NCBI GenBank assembly: GCA_903835235.1
Contig: CAILMF010000054.1
Span: 62,001-126,000, forward strand
Direction of reading: 5' to 3'
DNA from: an uncultured Rhodospirillales bacterium
GTDB taxonomy: Bacteria > Pseudomonadota > Alphaproteobacteria > Acetobacterales > Acetobacteraceae
DNA: 64,000 nucleotides
The position numbers and the translations under genes were made by a program. Under the pieces are notes generated by a model. That model saw only the letters and a list, made by a program, of their open reading frames with translations. It ran no database searches and had not been told where the DNA came from. Below, one piece after another: positions 34,014 through 42,739 of this stretch (position 1 is its first letter; every line of letters begins with the position of its first letter).

Positions 34014-34622
34014 ATGGAGGACAAGGTGGCGGAAACCGAGGCGATCTACGCCGATGAGGATGTGCTGATCAGCCGGGACGTCATCCTGGTGCATGATCAC
34101 TTCATCCACACCCGGCATGTCCACGGCGTTTCGGTGGAGCATGCGCCGGATGCCCATCGCGTTGCCCGCATCGTGCTGAGCTGGGTGCAATGGGCGCTGC
34201 TGGTGCTGCTGGGCGCGATGCTGTTCTTCTGGGTGCTGCCCTGGGCGGTGGATGTGCAGCAGCACGGCTTCGGCCGCATCGGGCGCAGCATTTCCGCGCT
34301 GCTGGCGGGCAAGGCGAGTTGGCAGACCGAATTGCCCAGCCTGGTGATCTATGCCGCCGGCATCTGTTTCAGCATCTGGGTGATCGCAAAGGGCTTCAAC
34401 CTGGCGCGGCACGGCACCAACCAGCATGTCCGGATGCTGAAGCACAATACCAGCCACCAGAGCCTGGTGCTGCACACCAGCCATGGCCGGCTGGAGGTGT
34501 TCCAGGCCGGCGACGTGCTGCGCGGCAATGACGGCGAGATCGACATGGACAGCGTGCATGCGCGCACGCTGATCCATGCCTATTTCGTCGCCATCCAGCA
34601 GGCCATACGCCCGGCGGGCTGA
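34014..34622 (+). CDS. Membrane protein of unknown function
   Basis: A 202-residue protein with a soluble N-terminal part (DEDVLISRDVILVHDHFIHT, a beta-rich stretch), two hydrophobic helices (about residues 58-78 and 108-125), and a C-terminal cytoplasmic part with HTSHGRLEVFQ. The beta-rich segment flanking two helices loosely recalls DUF6232-type proteins; this is only a resemblance. It starts 28 bases after the lysozyme gene on the same strand and could be a partner (holin-like or immunity), but nothing in its sequence proves it. Confidence 0.65.
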   Translation: MEDKVAETEAIYADEDVLISRDVILVHDHFIHTRHVHGVSVEHAPDAHRVARIVLSWVQWALLVLLGAMLFFWVLPWAVDVQQHGFGRIGRSISALLAGKASWQTELPSLVIYAAGICFSIWVIAKGFNLARHGTNQHVRMLKHNTSHQSLVLHTSHGRLEVFQAGDVLRGNDGEIDMDSVHARTLIHAYFVAIQQAIRPAG

Positions 34623-34629
34623 ACCCGCG

Positions 34630-36021
34630 CTATTCGGCGGCCAGGCGCTTCTGCGCCTGCAACGCGGCCCAGGCGGCGTCCAGCCCGCGGCCGAAGCGGC
34701 TGCACATGTCCACCAGCTCGGTCTCGGTGATGACCAGCGGCGGGGTGAAGGCGATGCGGTCGCCGATGGCGCGGACGATGAGCGCGGCTTCCTCGCACTT
34801 CTGCTGCACCAGCAGGCCGACCTTGGCGCTGGCCGGGAAGGGCTCGCGCGTCGGCTTGTCGGCCACCAGCTCCACGCCGGCGATCAGGCCGATGCCTCTG
34901 ATATCGCCGACCAGCGGGTGGTCGCGGAACTTGCCCAGGCCGTTCAGGAACACCGGCGCCACGTCCCGCACATGGCCGAGGATGTCGCGTTCCTCGTAGA
35001 TCGCCAGGGTCTCCAGCGCCACGGCGCAGGCCACGGGGTGGCCGCCATACGTATAACCATGGCCCCAGCTGCCGTTCTTGCGACTGCCGGCGACCAGCGC
35101 CTCATGGATGCGGTCGCTGATCAGCAGCGCCGAGAGCGGCTGGTAGGCGGCCGTCAACTGCTTGGCGCAGACCAGCAGGTCCGGCTGCATGTTGTAGGTC
35201 TCGCTGCCCCACAGCGCACCGGTGCGGCCGAAGCCGCAGATGACCTCGTCGGCAACAAGCAGGATGTCGTGCTTCTTCAGAATGGGCTGGATCGCCTCGA
35301 AGTAGCCGCGCGGCGGGGTGATGGCGCCGCCGCCGCCCTGCACCGGCTCGCAGAACATCGCCGCGATGGTGTGGCCGCCCTCGCGCGCGATCAGGGCTTC
35401 CAACTCGGCCGCCATGCGGGCGGAGAAGGCTTCCTCGGTCTCCCCGGGCAGTTGCGCGCGGTAGTAGTTGGGGTTGGCGATGTGCAGGAAGCGGTCGCCC
35501 AGCGGCAGGTCGAAATCCGCCTGCATGTGCGGCTGGCCGGACAGCGAGGCGGTGGCGACGGTGTTGCCGTGGTAGCCGCGGATGCGGCCGATCAGCTTCT
35601 TCTTCTCCGGCCGGCCCACCAGGTTGTTGAAGTACCAGATGACCTTGATCGCGGCGTCGTTCGCCTCGGACCCGCTGCACTGGAACATGGCGTGGCCGAG
35701 GCCGTTCGGCGCCATGGCGGTCAGCTTTTCGGCCAGCCGCACCGCGGGCTCGTGCCCCTTCTGGAAGAAGGTGTGGTAGTAGGGCAGGGTCTGCAACTGG
35801 CGGTAGGCGGCATCGGCCAGGCGCTTCTCGGAAAAACCGAGCGAGGCGCACCACAGGCCGGCCATCGCCTCGATGTATTCGCGGCCCTCGGTATCCCAGA
35901 CCCGGCAGCCCTCGCCGCGTTCGATCAGAATGGCGCCGTCGCGGTCGAAGGCGTCCAGGTCGGTCTGCTGGTGGACGAAGTGCGCGCGGTCGGCGGCGTG
36001 CAGGCTGTTGCTGGGGGGCAT
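34630..36021 (-). CDS. Class III PLP-dependent aminotransferase
   Basis: A 463-residue fold-type I aminotransferase of the omega/aspartate aminotransferase family. Landmarks: CSGSEANDAAIK (about residues 115-126), GYHGNT, ADEVICGFGRTG (Asp258 pairing with the pyridine nitrogen), and Lys287 in CAKQLTAAYQPLSA as the Schiff-base lysine. Such enzymes transfer amino groups from beta-alanine, GABA, taurine or amines to pyruvate or 2-oxoglutarate. GGAG lies eight bases before the ATG at 36021. It is divergent from the amidohydrolase gene with only 67 bases between starts, suggesting shared control. Confidence 0.92.
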   Translation of the reverse strand: MPPSNSLHAADRAHFVHQQTDLDAFDRDGAILIERGEGCRVWDTEGREYIEAMAGLWCASLGFSEKRLADAAYRQLQTLPYYHTFFQKGHEPAVRLAEKLTAMAPNGLGHAMFQCSGSEANDAAIKVIWYFNNLVGRPEKKKLIGRIRGYHGNTVATASLSGQPHMQADFDLPLGDRFLHIANPNYYRAQLPGETEEAFSARMAAELEALIAREGGHTIAAMFCEPVQGGGGAITPPRGYFEAIQPILKKHDILLVADEVICGFGRTGALWGSETYNMQPDLLVCAKQLTAAYQPLSALLISDRIHEALVAGSRKNGSWGHGYTYGGHPVACAVALETLAIYEERDILGHVRDVAPVFLNGLGKFRDHPLVGDIRGIGLIAGVELVADKPTREPFPASAKVGLLVQQKCEEAALIVRAIGDRIAFTPPLVITETELVDMCSRFGRGLDAAWAALQAQKRLAAE

Positions 36022-36088
36022 CGAAGGCTCTCCGAAAGCGGCGTGATCCGTGCCAGCATGCCGCTTCGTGACTGAGAGAGGCAAGCCG

Positions 36089-37732
36089 ATGCAGGCTGAA
36101 ACCGTCATCTACAAGGCCCGGACCATCCTGACGATGGACCCTTCCTGCCCGCGCGCCACGCATGTTGCCGTGCGCGAGGGCAGGGTGCTGGCGGTGGGTG
36201 ACGAAGCGGGCTGCCGGGTATGGGGTCCGGCGCGGCTGGACGAGACCTTCGCCGACCTGGTGCTGATGCCCGGCCTGGTGGAGGGCCACAGCCACGCCAC
36301 GGCCGGCACCGCCTGGGCCAGCACCTATGTCGGCTATTTCGACCGCACCGACCCCGAGGGCAAGGTCTGGCCCGGCTGCAAGACGCTGGCAGAAGTGGTG
36401 GCGCGGTTGCAGCAGGCCGAGCGCGCGCTGCCGGACGCTGACGCCACGCTGCACGCCTGGGGGTTCGATCCGATCTACTTCGACAACCTGCGTATCGGCC
36501 TGCCGGAGATGGACGCGGTTTCCACCACCAGGCCGGTGCTGCTGGGCCATTCCAACGGCCATGTGGTCAACGTAAATGGCGTGGTGCTGCGCAAGGCGGG
36601 GATTGATCGCAGCACCAACATCCATGGCGTGGTGAAGGACAGCGCGGGCCAGCCGACCGGCGAGCTGGCGGAAATGACGGCGCTGTACCTGGCGCGGCGG
36701 GCGGCCGGGCGTGGCAGCTACAACCTGCTGGAGCATCCGGATGGCGTGCGCCGCTTCGCCCGTGCCGCCAACCGCGTCGGCGTGACCTGCGCCACCGACC
36801 TGTTCGCGGAACTGCCGGAGGCGCAGGTGGAGGCGTATCGCACCGCGACGGCGGGCGACGACTTCCCGCTGGTGCTGGTGCCGGCGCTGAACGCGCTGGG
36901 GCAACCGGCCGCCGAGGGCGTGGCCAAGATCGCCCGCCTGCGGAAGCTGAACAGCGACAAGCTGCGCTTCGGTCTGGTGAAGCTGATGACGGACGGCTCG
37001 ATCCAGGGGTTTTCCGGCCGGCTGAAATGGCCTGGCTATGTCGGCGGGCAGCCGAACGGCATCTGGAATATCGGCCCGGATGAGCTGGCGGAGGTGCTGC
37101 ACGCGTACCACGCGGCGGGCATCCAGTGTCACATCCACACCAATGGCGACGAGGCCAGCGAAGTCACCATCGACGCGATCGAGGCCGCGCTGCTGCGGAC
37201 GCCGCGCTGGGACCATCGGCACACCTTGCAGCATTGCCAGATGGCGGACGCCGCGCAGTTTCGCCGCATGGCGGCACTGGGCATCTGCGCCAATCTGTTT
37301 GTGAACCACGTCTACTACTGGGGCGAGCAGCACGCCGCCTACACCATGGGGCCCGACAAGGCGCGGCGCATGGATGCGGCGGCGACGGCGCTGCGGAGTG
37401 GCGTGGCGCTGGCGATGCATTCGGACGCGCCGGTGACGCCGCTGGGGCCGCTGTTCACCGCCTGGGTTGCGGTGAACCGGCTGACCGCCGCCGGCCGCGT
37501 GTTGGGGCCGGAGGAGCGCATTTCGGTGGCCGATGCGTTGCGCGCGGTGACGCTGGGCGCCGCCTGGACGCTGAAGCTGGATGGCGACCTCGGCAGCATC
37601 GAGGTCGGCAAGCGCGCCGATTTCTGTGTGCTGGGCGAGGACCCCGAGGAAGTGGCGCCGTGGAAGCTGAAGGACGTGCCGGTCTGGGGCACGGTGGTCG
37701 GCGGGCGGGTCTTCCCGGTGCCGGCCGCCTAG
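36089..37732 (+). CDS. Amidohydrolase family 3 protein (YtcJ-like)
   Basis: A 547-residue metal-dependent amidohydrolase. N-terminal beta-sandwich ends at LVLMPGLVEGHSHATAG with the first metal-binding His-x-His; later ligands are in QCHIHTNGDEASEVTIDAI, HTLQHCQMAD and LAMHSDAPVTPLGPLF (final Asp), and the chain closes with GSIEVGKRADFCVLGEDPEEV. YtcJ-type proteins hydrolyse N-substituted amides or formamides; the substrate is unknown. The ATG at 36089 follows GAGAGAGG. Two 51-base repeats begin at its stop codon. Confidence 0.9.
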   Translation: MQAETVIYKARTILTMDPSCPRATHVAVREGRVLAVGDEAGCRVWGPARLDETFADLVLMPGLVEGHSHATAGTAWASTYVGYFDRTDPEGKVWPGCKTLAEVVARLQQAERALPDADATLHAWGFDPIYFDNLRIGLPEMDAVSTTRPVLLGHSNGHVVNVNGVVLRKAGIDRSTNIHGVVKDSAGQPTGELAEMTALYLARRAAGRGSYNLLEHPDGVRRFARAANRVGVTCATDLFAELPEAQVEAYRTATAGDDFPLVLVPALNALGQPAAEGVAKIARLRKLNSDKLRFGLVKLMTDGSIQGFSGRLKWPGYVGGQPNGIWNIGPDELAEVLHAYHAAGIQCHIHTNGDEASEVTIDAIEAALLRTPRWDHRHTLQHCQMADAAQFRRMAALGICANLFVNHVYYWGEQHAAYTMGPDKARRMDAAATALRSGVALAMHSDAPVTPLGPLFTAWVAVNRLTAAGRVLGPEERISVADALRAVTLGAAWTLKLDGDLGSIEVGKRADFCVLGEDPEEVAPWKLKDVPVWGTVVGGRVFPVPAA

Positions 37733-37842
37733 CGTCTGATCGGCGTCGGTGGACTCACCGGCGGCGTGAATCAGCCGCTCGAACAACAGCGTAGCGTCTG
37801 ATCGGCGTCGGTGGACTCACCGGCGGCGTGAATCAGCCGCTC
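37730..37842. repeat. Two identical 51-base direct repeats
   Basis: The units 37730-37780 and 37792-37842 are identical and separated by 11 bases. Each holds a REP-like palindrome: TGATCGGCG near one end and CGTGAATCA at the other, with internal GGTGGACTCACC. The first copy begins within the amidohydrolase stop codon. Confidence 0.85.
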
Positions 37843-37887
37843 ACACTCCAACCTCTCAGTCGGCCCGCGCGCCCACGGCGCGCCACA

Positions 37888-38844
37888 TCAGTCTGCGCGC
37901 GCGCCCACAGCGCGCGCGACGCCGACCCACTTCTCGCTCTCGCGCCGGTAATAGGCCGCGGACTCCGCCGGGCTGAGCGCCAGGATCTGCGAGCCCGGCA
38001 GCTTCTCGGCCGCGTCCGGCCCGCGCAGCACCTTGGCCATCTCGGCATTCAGCCGCGCCACGATCGGCGCCGGCGTGCCCTTCGGCGCCAATATCGTGAA
38101 CCACGATGCTGCCTCGAAGCCGGGGTAGCCGCCTTCCTGCACCGTCGGCACCTCGGGGAAGAAGCTGCTGCGCTGGGCGGAGGTGACGGCGATGGCGCGC
38201 AGCCTTCCGTCGCGCACGAAGGGCGCCTGGAAGCTCATGTTGTCGATGGTCATCTGCACGCTGCCGGCCAGCAGATCCGCCATGGCCGGCGCGCTCCCCC
38301 GATACGGCACATGCACCAGGTCCAGCCCACCGGCGGCGCGCTTGAACATCTCCATGCCCAGGTGGGAGGAACCGCCGACGCTGTTGCTGGCGAAGGTGTA
38401 TTTGCCGGGGTTGGCGCGCACCACCGCGACAAGCTCCTGCACCGTGCGCGCGGGGAAGCTGGGGTGGACCACGAACAGGTTGGGGTTCTGCGCCAGCACG
38501 CAGACGGTCTCGAAATCGCCCACGGGGTCGAAGGGCATGTTGGCCACCAGCGCGGCGTTGACCACATGCGGCAGGCTGGCCTGCATCAAGGTCAGGCCAT
38601 CCGGCGCGGCGCGGGCGACGAACTCGGCACCTGGCACGCCGGCACCACCGGCGCGGTTCTCCACCACCACCGGCTGGCCCAGCGGCCCGCTGATGCCGGC
38701 GGCGACGTAGCGCGCGATGATGTCGTTGAAGCCACCGGCCGAGAGCGGGACGATCAGCCGGATCGGCCGGTCCGGCGCCCAGGCCGGTTGCGACAGGGCG
38801 GGCGTGGCCAGGGCCGAGAGCAACAGCGTGCGGCGCGCGATCAT
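37888..38844 (-). CDS. Bug/TctC-family periplasmic solute receptor 5
   Basis: A 318-residue receptor with signal MIARRTLLLSALATPALSQP. The binding loop PDRPIRLIVPLSAGGFNDII has LSAGG in place of the usual FAPGG, followed by VVVENRAGGAGVPGAEFV. Its start overlaps the stop of the racemase-family gene by four bases, so the two are translationally coupled and may handle the same compound. The last ten codons (ending RAVGARAD) are duplicated 32 bases further downstream in another frame. Confidence 0.9.
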   Translation of the reverse strand: MIARRTLLLSALATPALSQPAWAPDRPIRLIVPLSAGGFNDIIARYVAAGISGPLGQPVVVENRAGGAGVPGAEFVARAAPDGLTLMQASLPHVVNAALVANMPFDPVGDFETVCVLAQNPNLFVVHPSFPARTVQELVAVVRANPGKYTFASNSVGGSSHLGMEMFKRAAGGLDLVHVPYRGSAPAMADLLAGSVQMTIDNMSFQAPFVRDGRLRAIAVTSAQRSSFFPEVPTVQEGGYPGFEAASWFTILAPKGTPAPIVARLNAEMAKVLRGPDAAEKLPGSQILALSPAESAAYYRRESEKWVGVARAVGARAD

Positions 38845-39662
38845 CGGGCGATGACCTTCGGGAAGATGTTGCCGTAATGGGCGCGCAGCTCGGCGATCTG
38901 CCCGGCCGGCGGCTGGGCATAGGCGCCGCGGCGGCTGACATAGCGGCCGCCCATCAGCCTGTTGAGCTTCACCACCGTCTCGCCCTGCTTCAGCAGCGCC
39001 ACGGCGGCGTTCAGCACAGGCGCCTTGGGGCCGCCGGGCGGGCCGGCTTCATGGATGCCGGCATCGGCGACGAGCACCATCACCACGCCGGCCGCGGGGA
39101 TCACCACCTCGGCGCCTTTCGCCACACAGGCGGCGGCTGATTCCAAAAACTGGTCCAGGATGCGCTGGCGCACGGGGCCGGGACGGAAGGCCTCGTCCAG
39201 GTCCACCAGGCGGTCCACCTTCATCCGCTCGATGCAGGCGATGCGTTGCTGCACCCCGTAGATGCTGATATTTTCCTGCACTCGATTGAAATGCTTGTCG
39301 TTGGCGACGACCATGCCGATGGAGATGCCCATCTGGCAGGCCGTGAACAGCGCCGTCTCGCACAGGCCCAGCACCGGGATGGAGGCCAACTCGCGCGCCG
39401 GCTTCAGCCCGGGGTCGGCGATGTTACCCAGCAACACCGCGTCGAAGCCCTGCGCTTCCGCATGCGCCACGTTCTCCAGCACCTCGATGGTCTCGATGAA
39501 CTCCAGGGACCGATACTGGTCGCCGACGCCGCCGCGCTGGGTGATGCCGCCGATCTCGTATTCGGTGCCCGGGTCGGCCGCTTCCGTCAGCATGCGGCGC
39601 AGCGCGGCATTGTAGGCTGGCCAGGCGTTGGGCCTGGTCAAGGACTGGTACCACAGGCGCAT
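38841..39662 (-). CDS. Aspartate/glutamate racemase family protein 1
   Basis: A 273-residue protein of the Asp/Glu/hydantoin racemase superfamily. The two half-site cysteines are not fully canonical: the first half has AVLLGNIADPGLKPARE where a C(T/N)S motif is common, then VLGLCETALFTACQMG; the second half has EVVIPAAGVVMVLVA in place of GC.E. This suggests altered chemistry (decarboxylase, isomerase or non-racemase). It is the first gene of an operon with receptor 5 and diverges from a TcuA-like gene 67 bases away. Confidence 0.8.
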   Translation of the reverse strand: MRLWYQSLTRPNAWPAYNAALRRMLTEAADPGTEYEIGGITQRGGVGDQYRSLEFIETIEVLENVAHAEAQGFDAVLLGNIADPGLKPARELASIPVLGLCETALFTACQMGISIGMVVANDKHFNRVQENISIYGVQQRIACIERMKVDRLVDLDEAFRPGPVRQRILDQFLESAAACVAKGAEVVIPAAGVVMVLVADAGIHEAGPPGGPKAPVLNAAVALLKQGETVVKLNRLMGGRYVSRRGAYAQPPAGQIAELRAHYGNIFPKVIAR

Positions 39663-39729
39663 CGCATCACTCCCCCGGTTGCGCGAAAGCTAGGCCGTGC
39701 GAGACTGCGCGGCAACGGAGGATGCGGGC

Positions 39730-41172
39730 ATGGAAGCCTATGATGTTGTGGTCGCCGGCTGCGGCGTGGCCGGGCTTTCGGCGGCGGTGGCGGCTGCGGA
39801 AGGTGGTGCCAAGGTCGCCATTCTGGAACGCGCGCCGCGCGAGGAACGCGGCGGCCAGAGCCGCTACACCGAAGCTTACCTGCGGATGAAGTCGCATACC
39901 GAGGTGACGGACGACTTCGAGACCCACCTGGCCGAGAATGGCAGCGGCGCCATCGACCCCGAACTGGTGCAGGAAGCCACGCGCGAACGCGGCGACCGCG
40001 CCGCCTATGCCCGCGCGCTGAGCCTGGCGGACCCGGACTTCATCGGCACCTTCGCCGACAAGGCCGGCCCGACCATCGCCTGGCTGGAAGGGCTGGGGGT
40101 GAAGTTCGACTTCCTGCCGACGCAGTTCCTGACCAAGTCGCAGCCGCGGCTGCTGCCGGTGGGCGGCGGCCTGGCGCTGGTGGAGGCGCTGGCGGCGCGG
40201 GCCGAGGCGCTGGGCGTGACCTTCCACTACGAGACCACGGCCAACAGCCTGTTGCAGGATGACGACGGCACCGTGATTGGCCTGGCCGCGCGGCGCGGTG
40301 GCCGCGCGGTGAAGCTGCACGGCAAGGTCGTGCTGGCCTGCGGCGGCTTCGAGGGCAATGCCGAGATGCAGACCCGCTACATCGGCCCGCGCAGCGTCTA
40401 CCTGCGGCCGATCTGCAAGGGCGGCTACTTCAACCGCGGCGAGGGCATCCGCATGGCGCTGGATATCGGCGCCGCGCCCTCCGGCGACTTCGGCAGTTTC
40501 CATGCCGAGCCGGTGGACCCGCGCAGCGGTGTGAGCGAGCCCTCGGTGTTCATCTTCCCCTACGGCATTCTGGTGAACAAGGATGGCGAGCGCTTCACCG
40601 ATGAAGCGCCGGGCACGGTGGACGCGCATTATGAACGGGTGACCAGGCGCATCTACGAACAGCGCGACGGCATGGCCTATGTGGTGCTGGATGCACGGCA
40701 CCTGAGCATTCCGAATTACCGCCTGGCGATCCGTACCGACCAGCCGCCGGTGATGGCCGAGAGCGTGGCCGCGCTGGCGGGCAAGCTGGGCGTGCCGGCG
40801 GCGGCGCTGGAAGCCACTGTGGCGCGGTTCAACGCCGCTTGCGTGCCCGGCGAGTGGAAGCCGCTGGTGGCCGATGGCGTGCACACCGCAGGGCTGACGC
40901 CGCCGAAAAGCAACTGGGCGATGCCATTGGACCAAGGCCCGTTCCACGCCTACCCCATCATGTCCGCCAACGTTTTTACGTTTGGCGGCGTCAAGGTGGA
41001 TGGCCAGGCGCGGGTGCTGGACCATGACGGCAACGCCATACCCGGGCTCTATGCGGCGGGTGAGGTGATCGGCCTGTTCTGGGGCACCTATACCGGCGCC
41101 ACCAGCGTGCTGAAGGGCCTGGTGTTCGGCCGCGCCGCGGGCCAGGACATCGCGAGCCGCCGCAATGCCTGA
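39730..41172 (+). CDS. FAD-dependent dehydrogenase, TcuA/fumarate-reductase-flavoprotein type
   Basis: A 480-residue flavoprotein with the FAD-binding VVVAGCGVAGLSAAVAAAEGG (dinucleotide fold) at the N-terminus, REERGGQSRYTEAYLR, VVLACGGFEGN, and the C-terminal GLYAAGEVIGLFWGTYTGAT segment. The KDGERFTDEAP stretch lies where the fumarate-reductase family has its substrate domain. Length and pattern fit tricarballylate dehydrogenase TcuA, which oxidises tricarballylate to cis-aconitate; other succinate-like substrates are possible. The ATG at 39730 is at the start of homology. It overlaps the SDR start by eight bases. Confidence 0.87.
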   Translation: MEAYDVVVAGCGVAGLSAAVAAAEGGAKVAILERAPREERGGQSRYTEAYLRMKSHTEVTDDFETHLAENGSGAIDPELVQEATRERGDRAAYARALSLADPDFIGTFADKAGPTIAWLEGLGVKFDFLPTQFLTKSQPRLLPVGGGLALVEALAARAEALGVTFHYETTANSLLQDDDGTVIGLAARRGGRAVKLHGKVVLACGGFEGNAEMQTRYIGPRSVYLRPICKGGYFNRGEGIRMALDIGAAPSGDFGSFHAEPVDPRSGVSEPSVFIFPYGILVNKDGERFTDEAPGTVDAHYERVTRRIYEQRDGMAYVVLDARHLSIPNYRLAIRTDQPPVMAESVAALAGKLGVPAAALEATVARFNAACVPGEWKPLVADGVHTAGLTPPKSNWAMPLDQGPFHAYPIMSANVFTFGGVKVDGQARVLDHDGNAIPGLYAAGEVIGLFWGTYTGATSVLKGLVFGRAAGQDIASRRNA

Positions 41173-41926
41173 CCGCCGCGTCGCCATCATCACCGGCGCC
41201 GCGGGCGGCATCGGGTCTGCCTCCGCGCTGGCCTTGGCGCTGGAAGGCTGGTCCCTGGTGTTGGCCGATGCGCGCGACACCGACGCGCTGCTGGCGGAGG
41301 TGCGCGCGCTGGGCTGCAAGGCCATGTCCTGGATGCTGGACGTGACCAGCAAGCGCAGCATCGACGCGCTGGTGACGGCGACGCTCGGTGCCTTCGACCG
41401 CATCGACGCGCTGGTGAACGTGGCCGGCGTGGTCGGCTTCGGCAGCGCCGCGGACATGCCGGAGGCCGAGTGGGACCGGGTGATCGCGGTGAACCTGAAA
41501 GGCAGCTTTCTCTGCTGCCAGGCCGTCATCGCGCCGATGCGCGAACGCGGCGGCGGGCGCATCGTCAATATCGGCAGCATCATCGGCAAGAATGGCGGCA
41601 ATGCCCGACCCTGGATCGACCGCGGCGAGCAGCAGCGCAGCAGCAGCATCGCCTATGGCGTCTCCAAGGCCGGCGTGCATGCGATGACCTTCTTCCTGGC
41701 CAAGGAACTCGCCGCCGACAACATCGCGGTCAACGCGGTGGCGCCGGGGCCGATCGCCTCCGCCATGACCACCGCCTTCCCCGACGCTTTGCGCGCGCTG
41801 ATCCCCGCGGGGCGCATGGGCCGCGCCGAGGAAGTGGCGCGCGTGGTGGCCTTCCTCGCCTCGCCGGAGACCAGCTTCGTCACCGGCGAGATCATCGACG
41901 TCAACGGCGGCATGTGGATGGATTGA
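41165..41926 (+). CDS. Short-chain dehydrogenase/reductase
   Basis: A 253-residue classical SDR: GAAGGIGSASALAL cofactor motif (about residues 12-25), VNVAGVV, catalytic Ser in VNIGSIIGKNGG and YGVSK, and a closing TGEIIDVNGGMWMD. The insert NARPWIDRGEQQRSSSIA before the Tyr lengthens the substrate loop. It sits in a four-gene operon with the TcuA-like gene, a racemase-family gene and a Bug receptor, and probably oxidises a hydroxy acid in that pathway. Confidence 0.9.
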   Translation: MPDRRVAIITGAAGGIGSASALALALEGWSLVLADARDTDALLAEVRALGCKAMSWMLDVTSKRSIDALVTATLGAFDRIDALVNVAGVVGFGSAADMPEAEWDRVIAVNLKGSFLCCQAVIAPMRERGGGRIVNIGSIIGKNGGNARPWIDRGEQQRSSSIAYGVSKAGVHAMTFFLAKELAADNIAVNAVAPGPIASAMTTAFPDALRALIPAGRMGRAEEVARVVAFLASPETSFVTGEIIDVNGGMWMD

Positions 41927-42739
41927 ATGAGCATGACCAGGATTTGGCACCACAGCTTCACCGTGCTGGAAAAGCTGCCGCCCTATGCGGAAGCCATGGC
42001 GGCGCACTTCAAAAAGGTGGCGCGGCCGGAGACCGAGGTGGTGATGCACGGCATGCACGTGGACACCTACCTGACCGACTATCCCGGCAACGATATCCAG
42101 TACGGGTACTTCCAGACCCTGCATGCGCAGCAATTCCTGATGGGCGCCGTGGCGGCCGAGGAGCAGGGCTTCGACGCCTTTGCCATGATGACGCTGCCGG
42201 AGCCGAGCATTCAGGAATGCCGCAGCCTGGTGGACATTCCGGTCGTCGGCTACGGTGAAAGCGCGATGACGGTGGCCAGCCTGCTCGGCCAGCGCATCGG
42301 CATGCTCGCCTTCATCAAGGAGATGCTGCCGACGCTGGACCGCAATGCGGATCGCGTCGGGCTGTCCTCCCGCTGGGTCGGCGCGCATGAGGTGGGCTTC
42401 GGCTTCAACGACGTGCTGGCCGCCTACAGCGACCCGGCGCCGCTGCTGGAGCGTTTTCGGAGTTCCGCCCGCGCGCTTATCGCGCGCGGCGCGGATGTCA
42501 TCATCCCCGGCGAGGCGCCGCTGAACATGCTGCTGAACCGCGCCGGCATCAGCGATGTGGATGGCGTGCCGCTGGTGGACAGCCTGGCCGCCACGATCAA
42601 ATGTGCGGAAATGCTGGTGGACCTGCGTCGCACGACCGGCGTGAAGCAGGCCAAGCGCGGCTACTTCGCGGCACAACCGCCGCGAGAACGCCTGAAGGAG
42701 CTGTGGAAGTTCTACGGCCTGGACCGGGTTTCGCCATGA
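41927..42739 (+). CDS. Aspartate/glutamate racemase family protein 2
   Basis: A 270-residue protein of the same superfamily as the gene at 38841 but only distantly similar. It lacks clear catalytic cysteines at both half-sites (FDAFAMMTLPEPSIQECRSL and ADVIIPGEAPLNMLLN), and has GYGESAMTVASLLGQRIGML in the middle. Enzymes of this fold include maleate isomerase and arylmalonate decarboxylase, so racemase activity should not be assumed. The ATG follows the SDR stop directly. The receptor gene starts inside its stop codon. Confidence 0.78.
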   Translation: MSMTRIWHHSFTVLEKLPPYAEAMAAHFKKVARPETEVVMHGMHVDTYLTDYPGNDIQYGYFQTLHAQQFLMGAVAAEEQGFDAFAMMTLPEPSIQECRSLVDIPVVGYGESAMTVASLLGQRIGMLAFIKEMLPTLDRNADRVGLSSRWVGAHEVGFGFNDVLAAYSDPAPLLERFRSSARALIARGADVIIPGEAPLNMLLNRAGISDVDGVPLVDSLAATIKCAEMLVDLRRTTGVKQAKRGYFAAQPPRERLKELWKFYGLDRVSP

